From DATEOR01 sp963841425 (GTDB taxonomy: Bacteria > Actinomycetota > Thermoleophilia > Gaiellales > Gaiellaceae): DNA of 64,000 nucleotides. The DNA is taken from positions 744,001 through 808,000 of the forward strand of contig CAWJCL010000001.1 in assembly GCA_963841425.1 (NCBI GenBank), in the 5' to 3' direction. This document shows, piece after piece, positions 27,267 to 34,024 of the stretch (the stretch's first letter is position 1; each line of letters begins with the position of its first letter). The notes beneath the pieces are model-generated. The model made no database searches. It was not told the DNA's origin and saw only the letters and a program-made list of their open reading frames with translations. A program made the translations under genes and the position numbers.

Positions 27267-27866
27267 TTACGAGGGAGGGCTGTCGGCGACGGGCCCGACC
27301 CGCACGGATTCAGGGTTGAGACAGCCGATGGCCGCGTGTTCGGCCGACGTGAAGTTGTCCGGCAGCGTCACTTTGACCCGGTCGAACTGGACGCATGGGC
27401 CGGCCGCGGTGTCCACATCGCTCCAGTAGCTGACGAAGTAGAGCGACTGGCCGTGCCCGATTGTGATTTGCGACGGCGCCTGGTCGCTGTCGGGGAAGCC
27501 CGTGCCGCGCTCGACCTGCGTGTCGAGCCACCCGCTGGCGGCGTGGAAGTCCATGCCAGGATAGCCCTTCGAGACGCACTGCTCGGGCGACGTGTTTCGG
27601 ACTCCCCAGACGGTGCGGATGGTGCCGGCGGCCCCCTCCTGGGCGACGATCCTCACCGCCATGACGTCGTCGTTGCACAGGGTGGCGCCGGCCGTCTCTG
27701 CACCGGACGAGGTGGATCCGCCAGTCGAGACGGTGCCTTCGCCTCCAGCGGTGACCGAAGAATGGGTTGGGCGCCCCGTCGGAACCGGCCCGACGTCCTT
27801 GGGCCCGTTGTTGCATCCGACGACCAGGGCGGCGATCACGATGGCGGCGGCGAGAGCTCTGGTCAT
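27267..27866 (-). CDS. DUF4232-type lipoprotein
   Basis: 199 aa. The signal peptide MTRALAAAIVIAALVVGCNN has a lipobox VVGC. A Gly/Ser/Thr-rich linker follows, then a domain with C-N-D-D...GVRNTSPEQCVSKGYPGMDF and VGCLN-like C-terminal Cys (AAIGCLNPESV). This is the layout of the DUF4232 family of exported actinobacterial proteins; its function is unknown. The ATG at 27866 lies 8 nt after GGAGA. The signal peptide, the GPVPT linker start and the upstream DNA resemble those of the AMIN-like lipoprotein at 22332. Confidence 0.8.
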   Translation of the reverse strand: MTRALAAAIVIAALVVGCNNGPKDVGPVPTGRPTHSSVTAGGEGTVSTGGSTSSGAETAGATLCNDDVMAVRIVAQEGAAGTIRTVWGVRNTSPEQCVSKGYPGMDFHAASGWLDTQVERGTGFPDSDQAPSQITIGHGQSLYFVSYWSDVDTAAGPCVQFDRVKVTLPDNFTSAEHAAIGCLNPESVRVGPVADSPPS

Positions 27867-27889
27867 GGGTGCGATTCTCCGAGCGACGC

Positions 27890-27964
27890 GTAACCCGCCC
27901 GGGCCGCGTCGGTAACAGCTTCGCAACGCGGTCGGGCATCGCGGACGTGTAAGCGATCGGTAAG
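27890..27964 (-). promoter_or_regulatory. Phased GTTAC-type direct repeats upstream of DUF4232 lipoprotein gene
   Basis: On the minus strand, CTTAC (27964), CTTAC (27953), GTTGC (27927), GTTAC (27916) and GTTAC (27894) are visible. The last three keep the 11- and 22-nt spacing seen at 23003-23040. The first two form another 11-nt pair. This is a candidate operator and promoter region for one shared regulator. Confidence 0.5.
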
Positions 27965-28104
27965 GAGTCCTCACGGGCTCGAAGGACGCGTCCTACACTC
28001 GTCGTAGGCAACCGCTGCGGCATTTGCGGCAGGCAGCCCCCGCCCCTCCATTGCGCGGGCTGGAATGTCATTCGAAGCCACTCGCTGAAACGGGGGTTAT
28101 CACG

Positions 28105-28785
28105 ATGCGACTACGACGACTGCTCTTGCTGCAGCCGCACCCGGAGCTCCAGCTCGAGAACGGCACGGAGGCCCTCAATCGGGATGGATCCGACTGGGAT
28201 GTCCTCACAGAGCTCGACCGGCTACGCACGACGAATTCGGGCTTGAGCGCCGAGGTGCAGAGGCAGACGCAGATCGGGCAGGACTACGCGCGCGTCGCGA
28301 GCGAGGAGCGCTTCCGGGTCGAGGAGCTCGAGCGCGAGAACGCCATCGCGCATACGAACTCGCAGATGCTGGATCGGCGCCTCACCCAGGCAGAAGAGCG
28401 GGCCGCCGAGCTCGAGGAGCTCGTCGACGCCCTTCGCGCCCAGCGGGACCGGTTGCAGACGTACTTCGAGCAGCAGAAGGACCGGGCCGATCGCGCCGAG
28501 TCCGCGAGCGCGGCGCTGCGAGATGCGGCGGGAGAGCTCCTCTCGGCAAGCGACCGCCAGACTCACTCGGCTCTGGGCACCCGGGGGCTCGCTCGCGCGA
28601 AGGTCGAGTTCGCGGACGCCCTGGCGAAGATCCGGCGCGCGCTCGAACGGGACGCGGGCAAGGGCTTTCTCGCACCGGCGGTCGCAGACGACGTGCGGCG
28701 TTACTTCACCGCGAAGGATCTTCCCGCGGACGAGAAGGCGCGGTTGCGCTCGTCGATCGAGCAGACGCTGGCACCGCGCCCGTAG
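28105..28785 (+). CDS. Coiled-coil protein, 226 aa
   Basis: I do not recognise this protein. Residues ~35-150 are a continuous coiled coil rich in Glu, Arg, Gln and Ala (SAEVQRQTQIGQDYARVASE, then RRLTQAEERAAELEELVDAL). The C-terminal ~70 residues form a globular or helical piece (AKVEFADALAKIRRALERDA, ending SSIEQTLAPRP). There is no signal peptide or membrane segment, so it is probably cytoplasmic. The ATG at 28105 follows GGGGG by 9 nt and was chosen over an earlier in-frame start. The next gene begins 40 nt on. Confidence 0.7.
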   Translation: MRLRRLLLLQPHPELQLENGTEALNRDGSDWDVLTELDRLRTTNSGLSAEVQRQTQIGQDYARVASEERFRVEELERENAIAHTNSQMLDRRLTQAEERAAELEELVDALRAQRDRLQTYFEQQKDRADRAESASAALRDAAGELLSASDRQTHSALGTRGLARAKVEFADALAKIRRALERDAGKGFLAPAVADDVRRYFTAKDLPADEKARLRSSIEQTLAPRP

Positions 28786-28825
28786 GCCGGCGAAACCCGA
28801 TCGCGCGGTCGTTCGTTATGGGAAC

Positions 28826-29011
28826 ATGGCGTGGATGGCCACGTGGAAGTTCGTCGCGCTCGCGTTGAAGGCCCAGCGGGGCTGGAAGCGCCTCCCGCCG
28901 GAGCAGCGCCGGCAGATCATCGATGGCGCGGCGAAGCAGGCCCGCAAGCACGGGCCCTTCGTCGCGAAGCGCGCGGTCGAAATCGCCAGACAGACCCGTA
29001 AGGGCCGCTAA
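28826..29011 (+). CDS. Small basic protein, 61 aa
   Basis: I do not recognise this protein. The N-terminus is hydrophobic-aromatic (MAWMATWKFVALALKAQRGW), followed by a basic helical part (EQRRQIIDGAAKQARKHGPF, ending RQTRKGR). It is placed 2 nt before the site-2 protease gene, in the same direction, which supports its reality and probable co-expression. ATGs at 28826 and 28835 are both possible starts. Confidence 0.62.
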   Translation: MAWMATWKFVALALKAQRGWKRLPPEQRRQIIDGAAKQARKHGPFVAKRAVEIARQTRKGR

Positions 29012-29013
29012 CC

Positions 29014-30129
29014 GTGCGCGACAGCCTGACGCTGGGCCGCATCGCCGGCATTCGCTTCGGCGTGAACTGGAGCTGGGTGATCGTCTTCGCACTGATCGTG
29101 TGGACGCTCGCCACCGGGATCTTTCCGAGCACGAACCCCGGCCACGACCGCGGCACGTACGTCGGCATGGCGATCGTCGCCGCGTTCCTCTTCTTCACAT
29201 CGCTGCTCATGCACGAGTTCGGGCACGCGCTCGAGGCGAAGCGCGAAGGGGTCGAGATCGAGGGCATCACCCTCTGGCTCTTCGGCGGCGTGGCCAAGTT
29301 CCGAGGCATGTTTCCGAACGCGGGTGCGGAGTTTCGGATCGCAATCGCCGGCCCGCTCGTCTCGCTCGTCCTCGGGGGGATGTTCGTCCTCCTCGCCTGG
29401 AAGGCAAACCTCCCGGAGGTGGCAGACGGCGTCGCCGCGTGGCTCGGCTACATCAACCTCACTCTGCTGGTCTTCAACCTCCTCCCTGCGCTGCCGCTCG
29501 ACGGAGGGCGCGTGCTTCGATCCGCGCTCTGGGGCGCGAGCGGCAACCTCGGCTGGGCGACACACGTCGCGGCGCTCATCGGCCGCGGCTTCGGGTACCT
29601 CTTCATCGCCGGCGGCGTCGCGCTCGCCATCTGGCAGAGCGCCTACAGCGGCATCTGGATCGCCTTCGTCGGCTGGTTCCTCCTGCAGGCCGCCGCGGCG
29701 GAGGACCGCACGCTTCTGGCCCGCCAGGCCCTCCGCGGACTGCACGTCCGCGACGTGGTCGTCCGCGAGCCCGTGACGACGCGGCCCGACGTCACGCTCG
29801 GCGAGTTCATGGACGACATCGCGTGGACGACCCGCCACTCGACCTACCCCGTCACGGACAACGGCCACGTCGTCGGGCTCCTCCCTCTCCGTCGCGTCGC
29901 CGAGGTGCCGCGCAGTGAATGGGAGAAGCGCACGGTGCGCGACTGCATGCTCCCGCGGGAAAAGGTCCCGGTCGTGCGCGAGGACGACGACCTCTTCGAC
30001 GCAGCGGCTGAGATCTCGGACGGCGACCACTCCCGCGCGCTCGTCCTCGACGGCGAGCGCTTCGTCGGGCTCCTCTCCTGGTCGGATGTGCGGCGCGCGC
30101 TCGAGCTGCGCCGTGCGTGGAGGAGTTAG
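29014..30129 (+). CDS. Site-2 protease family (M50) metalloprotease with CBS pair
   Basis: 371-aa intramembrane zinc protease. The metal-binding HEFGH motif is at about residue 68 (LLMHEFGHALEAKREGV). The third ligand region is NLLPALPLDGGRVLRSALWG at about 155. Six or so hydrophobic segments fill residues 10-230. The last ~130 residues are two CBS motifs (VRDVVVREPVTTRPDVTLGE; TVRDCMLPREKVPVVREDDD), which often bind adenosine nucleotides and regulate the protease. This is the SpoIVFB-like subgroup. The GTG start follows the small basic gene by 2 nt. The substrate is unknown. Confidence 0.94.
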   Translation: MRDSLTLGRIAGIRFGVNWSWVIVFALIVWTLATGIFPSTNPGHDRGTYVGMAIVAAFLFFTSLLMHEFGHALEAKREGVEIEGITLWLFGGVAKFRGMFPNAGAEFRIAIAGPLVSLVLGGMFVLLAWKANLPEVADGVAAWLGYINLTLLVFNLLPALPLDGGRVLRSALWGASGNLGWATHVAALIGRGFGYLFIAGGVALAIWQSAYSGIWIAFVGWFLLQAAAAEDRTLLARQALRGLHVRDVVVREPVTTRPDVTLGEFMDDIAWTTRHSTYPVTDNGHVVGLLPLRRVAEVPRSEWEKRTVRDCMLPREKVPVVREDDDLFDAAAEISDGDHSRALVLDGERFVGLLSWSDVRRALELRRAWRS

Positions 30130-30130
30130 G

Positions 30131-30204
30131 GGTGGCCGACGGGACTCGAACCCGCGACAGCCGGGACCACAACCCGGGGCTCTACCAGCTGAGCTACGGC
30201 CACC
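30131..30204 (-). tRNA. tRNA-His (anticodon GTG)
   Basis: Acceptor GTGGCCG/CGGCCAC with an encoded extra 5' G (G-1) opposite C73, as required for tRNA-His. The anticodon loop is TTGTGGT and the T-arm GCGGGTTCGAGTCCCGT. It starts 1 nt after the protease gene on the opposite strand. Confidence 0.95.
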
Positions 30205-30247
30205 GTGCAAGATGCAGTGTAGCCCGGGTGCTACGTTCCTCCCCGAT

Positions 30248-30320
30248 GCGCCCGTAGCTCAGTGGATAGAGCGGCGGACTTCTAATCCGCGGGTCGCAGG
30301 TTCGAATCCTGCCGGGCGCA
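30248..30320 (+). tRNA. tRNA-Arg (anticodon TCT)
   Basis: Acceptor GCGCCCG/CGGGCGC, D-arm TAGCTCAGTGGATAGAGC, anticodon stem-loop GCGGA CTTCTAA TCCGC and T-arm GCAGGTTCGAATCCTGC. Confidence 0.95.
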
Positions 30321-30328
30321 TCCGGAGT

Positions 30329-30373
30329 GTGCAGGCTTCTGTTCCAGTTATTTAAGGCGACAGGAGCCTGCAC
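30329..30373. repeat. Inverted repeat / hairpin downstream of tRNA-Arg
   Basis: GTGCAGGCTTCTGT (30329-30342) pairs with ACAGGAGCCTGCAC (30360-30373) through 14 positions, one of them a G-U pair, with a 17-nt loop that includes TTATTTAA. It may end the tRNA transcript or be the end of a lost element. I see no gene in the remainder, up to 30551. Confidence 0.65.
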
Positions 30374-30551
30374 GCGTTGTCGAGCTGGATGGCCGCCACC
30401 TGACAGCGGACGCAAATCTCGCACGTCGGTGGTTTGAAAAGCGATCCAAACGGCCAAGCCCTTTAAGTCCTTCCCTGGAAGCTTCATTGACGTACTCATC
30501 GGAGGACTACGCGCCAGTTGGCCTTCGGGTCGACCAACGAGAGGAGGAGGT

Positions 30552-31544
30552 ATGAGAGTCCTCGTCGTCGGCGCGAGCGGTGCAATCGGCACCCGGCTCG
30601 TTCCGCAACTGATAGCCGACGGACACGAGGTGATCGGCACCTGCCGTTCGCCTGAAAAGAAAGAGCGGTTGCACAAACAGGGCGCCAAGCCGGTCGTCCT
30701 CGACGCCATCGATGCGCGCGCCGTGCGGGAAACGGTCGCGAGCACCGAGCCCGAGGCGATCATCCATCAAGCGACCGCGCTCGCCGACATTCGTTTCGGC
30801 AGGAACTTCGACCGCACCTTCGCGCAGACCAACCGGCTGCGCACCGTGGGCACCGACAACCTGCTCGCCGCCGCGCGCGAGGCAGGCGTGCACCGGTTCG
30901 TCGCCCAGAGCTTCGCGAGCATGCGCAACGCACGCGAGGGTGGAATGGTCAAGACGGAAGACGATCCCCTCGACCCGAACCCGCCGGCGACGATGCGCGA
31001 GGGCCACGCCGCGATGCGACATCTCGAGCAGGCGGTCACCGAGGCCGGCGGGATCGCGCTCCGCTACGGCGCTTTCTACGGCGCCGCCAACGATGCCATG
31101 GTCGGCCCGGTGCGCAAGCGACGGTTCCCGATCGTCGGCGAGGGGAGCGGCTACGTCTCCTGGATTCACCTCGACGATGCCGCGACGGCGACCGTGCTCG
31201 CGCTCGAACAGGACGGGCCGGCGATCTACAACATCACGGATGACGATCCAGCACCGGTTCGCGAGTGGCTGCCGGCGCTGGCCGAGGCGCTCGGCGCCAA
31301 GCCGCCGCGCCACGTCCCCGCCTGGCTGGCGCGGCTAATCGCGGGCGAAGTCCCGGTCTTGATGGGAACGGACGCCCGCGGCGCCTCGAATGCGAAGGCC
31401 AAGCGCGAGCTGGACTGGACGCCGCGGTATCCCAGCTGGCGGCAAGGCTTCGTCGAGGTCTATTCCCGACCGACCACGGCGGGCCCAGCTTCGAGACCGC
31501 CTGTGTCGGTAGGCGTCGGAGGTGGCCGGCAAACGTCGCAGTGA
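30552..31544 (+). CDS. NAD-dependent epimerase/dehydratase family protein
   Basis: 330-aa extended short-chain dehydrogenase. The dinucleotide-binding motif is VLVVGASGAIGTRLVPQLIA at the N-terminus (G-x-S-G-x-x-G). A further conserved part is EAIIHQATALADIRFGRNFD. The usual Tyr-x-x-x-Lys catalytic pair is not obvious: the expected position reads GHAAMRHLEQAV, so the enzyme may have an altered mechanism or act as a binding protein. An AGGAGG lies directly before the ATG. A bidirectional terminator follows. Confidence 0.88.
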   Translation: MRVLVVGASGAIGTRLVPQLIADGHEVIGTCRSPEKKERLHKQGAKPVVLDAIDARAVRETVASTEPEAIIHQATALADIRFGRNFDRTFAQTNRLRTVGTDNLLAAAREAGVHRFVAQSFASMRNAREGGMVKTEDDPLDPNPPATMREGHAAMRHLEQAVTEAGGIALRYGAFYGAANDAMVGPVRKRRFPIVGEGSGYVSWIHLDDAATATVLALEQDGPAIYNITDDDPAPVREWLPALAEALGAKPPRHVPAWLARLIAGEVPVLMGTDARGASNAKAKRELDWTPRYPSWRQGFVEVYSRPTTAGPASRPPVSVGVGGGRQTSQ

Positions 31545-31579
31545 CGCGGCGAGAGGAGACCGTGCGTACAAGAGCACGA

Positions 31580-31607
31580 GAAAAGCCCCCGTTGCCGGGG
31601 GCTTTTC
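31580..31607. terminator. Bidirectional rho-independent terminator
   Basis: GAAAAGCCCCCG (31580-31591) pairs perfectly with CGGGGGCTTTTC (31596-31607) around a 4-nt loop, with A-run and T-run on the two sides. It lies between two convergent genes. Confidence 0.92.
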
Positions 31608-31628
31608 GACTTACCGGTCAGCAGATGC

Positions 31629-32441
31629 CTACGGCAGGAACCCGTCCAGGAAGTTCCTCGAGTACGTCGTGTCGGTCCGCTGGTAGCTCCCCGTTGCGTT
31701 GCAGGTCAGGGAGTTGACGTAGGACGCATCGCCGAGGACGTACGGGCCCCAGAAGACGGCGCCGCCCGAATCGCCGAAGCACGAGCCGCCTCCGGCCTTC
31801 GAGTCCCGGTCGTTGATCTGGAATACGACGACCTCGCTCTGGACGTTCTTGAGGTAGGACGTCGTCGACCGGCGCTCCCGGACGACGATCTGCGCCTTCT
31901 TCGCCCCGATGTCGACACCGTAGCCGACGAGCGTGAATGTCTCGTTCTTCAGCTTCCCCTGGTTCTGATCGAGGAACCCGACGGGCGGGAGCGGCGCAGG
32001 AACGATGTCCGGCCACTTGGAGGTCGCCGGCGCGTCGAGCACCACGACGCCCTGGTCGTGCTGCTTCGAGAGGCTCAGCTTGCCCGTCCAGCCAGGATCC
32101 GGATGAGCGGTGCCGGTGATGTAGTGGGCCTCACGGTTCGCCTTCTCCTCCGGCGTGATGCCCGGGGCGAGCGGATCCAGCGCGAGGTCCGTGTCGAAGG
32201 ACACGTAGACGTTCGTCGCCGGCCCCTCGGTGCAGTGGCCGGCCGTCAGCACGACGGTGGGCGAGATCAGCGTGCCCGAGCAGCGGAAGCGTCCGTCCGC
32301 AGTGGTGAAGCGGACGAGGCCCACGTTCGTGTGCACCGTGTCCCGCACACCGCCGATGATCGCGCCGGCCGGCGCGGCGGCGAGGAGCGCGACCACACAT
32401 GCGGCAAGGGCAAGCAAGCCAAGGAATGCCTTTCGATTCAT
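31629..32441 (-). CDS. Secreted trypsin-like serine protease
   Basis: 270-aa S1-family peptidase with a Sec signal peptide (MNRKAFLGLLALAACVVALL, cleavage near APAGA-I). The mature part begins IIGGVRDTVHTNVGLVRF, like an activated trypsin N-terminus. The catalytic His is in VVLTAGHCTEG, the Asp probably in HDQGVVVLDAP, and the Ser in GGGSCFGDSGGAVFWG. Length is normal for an exported protease without extra domains. The ATG at 32441 follows AGGGGAA; a longer frame upstream is antisense noise. Confidence 0.9.
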   Translation of the reverse strand: MNRKAFLGLLALAACVVALLAAAPAGAIIGGVRDTVHTNVGLVRFTTADGRFRCSGTLISPTVVLTAGHCTEGPATNVYVSFDTDLALDPLAPGITPEEKANREAHYITGTAHPDPGWTGKLSLSKQHDQGVVVLDAPATSKWPDIVPAPLPPVGFLDQNQGKLKNETFTLVGYGVDIGAKKAQIVVRERRSTTSYLKNVQSEVVVFQINDRDSKAGGGSCFGDSGGAVFWGPYVLGDASYVNSLTCNATGSYQRTDTTYSRNFLDGFLP

Positions 32442-32560
32442 CAGTTCCCCTCTCTCTGTCGACCGAAGGTCCCGGGTTCGGGGCACCATACAACGCCCCG
32501 TCGGCGCGCAAGCCGGGGAAGGTTCTGGCCGAACGGCGTCGTACCTTGTTCCGAAACTTC

Positions 32561-34024
32561 GTGGAGCTGGCGCCAACCCCCCGCCGGTCGGTCCCCGCCG
32601 CGGCTCCCCTGGGCGCCGCGGAAGTCTTTCGGCTGCCGCGACCCCGCATCGTGCATCCGGCGCCGCTTCTCGCCGCGCTCGGGCTGCTCGTGCTCGTCGG
32701 CATCGCGAGGACGGGCGAGGACGGCTGGGTGTTCCGGACGGGGAAGGTGGAGCCGCACGGCGTGCTCGGGCCCTTCGTGACGCTCGCGCGGGGGCACTGG
32801 AGCCCGGGGCTCCTCAAGTTCGCGGCCGTCGCCGCAGGCCTCGTCCTCGTCGTCGCCCTCGCCTACGCGCGGGAGAGCTGGACGGCGCGCCGCGCCATCC
32901 TCGTCACGCTCCTCGTCACCGGGCTGCTCGTCGTTCCGGGTGTGCTGCTCCAGGCCGGCCTTCGCGACTCGACGGAGCAGTGGTTCTACACGAACGACTC
33001 CACGTACCAGATCGAGGTCGCGGGCGACCTCGTCCTCGACGGCCAGACTCCCTACGGTCACGACTACCGCGGCACGGGAATCGAGCGGTTCTACAGCCGC
33101 GACGGCAGCCCTCGGCTCGATCACAAGGCGCTCGACCACTTCGCCTATTTCCCCGGAGCGGCGATCACCTCGGCGGGGTGGCGGCTCCTCCCCGCGCCTT
33201 TCGACGACTACCGCTTCCTCGTCCTGCTCGCGACGCTCGGGCTGATCCCGGCGGCGCTCTCCTTCGCGGGGCCCCTGACCGTGCGCCTGGCGGTCGGCGC
33301 CGCGCTTGCTGCCAACCCTCTCGTGGTGCAGGCGGCGTGGTTCGGAACTGCGGACGCGCCGAGTCTCTTCTTCCTCGTCCTCGCGTTCGGGCTCGCGAGC
33401 CGCTCGCGCTTCGTCTGGGCGGCAGCCTGCCTCGCGGCCGCGGTGCTGCTGAAGCAGTTCGCGCTCGTCGCGATTCCGTTCTTCGCCGCCATGCTGATCA
33501 CGAGCCGCGGCGGCCGCCAGAGCTTCGGGCGCGCGGCGGGCGCCTTCGCCGGAGTCGTCATGGCCGGCGCACTCCCGTTTCTCATCGCGTCCCCCGGTGC
33601 GCTCTGGGCGGACACGATCGGCTACGGGACAGGTGACTACCGAATCATCGGCTACGGGCTCGCATCCCTCCTCGTGCGGCTCGACGTGGTGCACAATCGC
33701 AACGCCGTCTATCCCTTCGGGCTCCTCGCGCTGCTCGTCTGGCTACCCGTCACGCTCTGGCTCCTCCGGGGCCAGCTGCGCTCGCGCCAGCCGTGGGTCG
33801 GCGCCGCCGGGTTTGCCGCCTCGATCTTCGTGCTGCTCTTCCTCGGCCGCGTCTTCCAGGCGTCCTACCTGCTCTGGCCGCTCACCGGGATGGCGATCGC
33901 AGGCGTCCTGGCCGCGGCTCAGATGGCCAGCGGAACCTCGACCACGAACGTCGAGCCCCGCCCGGGCTCGGAGTCGACGGAGATGCGGCCGTTCATGCGC
34001 TCCACGAGCTCCTTGCTGATGTAG
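32561..34024 (+). CDS. Polytopic membrane protein, GT-C glycosyltransferase-like
   Basis: About 487 aa with roughly ten to eleven membrane segments (for example LLAALGLLVLVGIA and AILVTLLVTGLLVVPGVLLQ). A long loop near residue 145-190 is rich in Tyr, Asp and Arg (YTNDSTYQIEVAGDLVLDGQ, then TPYGHDYRGTGIERFYS). This layout fits lipid-linked-sugar GT-C glycosyltransferases (DUF2029/mannosyltransferase type); the donor and acceptor are unknown. The start is uncertain: GTG 32561 is used here, and TTG 32546 and more distal starts are open. The last ~35 codons overlap the histidine kinase gene on the other strand. Confidence 0.72.
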   Translation: MELAPTPRRSVPAAAPLGAAEVFRLPRPRIVHPAPLLAALGLLVLVGIARTGEDGWVFRTGKVEPHGVLGPFVTLARGHWSPGLLKFAAVAAGLVLVVALAYARESWTARRAILVTLLVTGLLVVPGVLLQAGLRDSTEQWFYTNDSTYQIEVAGDLVLDGQTPYGHDYRGTGIERFYSRDGSPRLDHKALDHFAYFPGAAITSAGWRLLPAPFDDYRFLVLLATLGLIPAALSFAGPLTVRLAVGAALAANPLVVQAAWFGTADAPSLFFLVLAFGLASRSRFVWAAACLAAAVLLKQFALVAIPFFAAMLITSRGGRQSFGRAAGAFAGVVMAGALPFLIASPGALWADTIGYGTGDYRIIGYGLASLLVRLDVVHNRNAVYPFGLLALLVWLPVTLWLLRGQLRSRQPWVGAAGFAASIFVLLFLGRVFQASYLLWPLTGMAIAGVLAAAQMASGTSTTNVEPRPGSESTEMRPFMRSTSSLLM

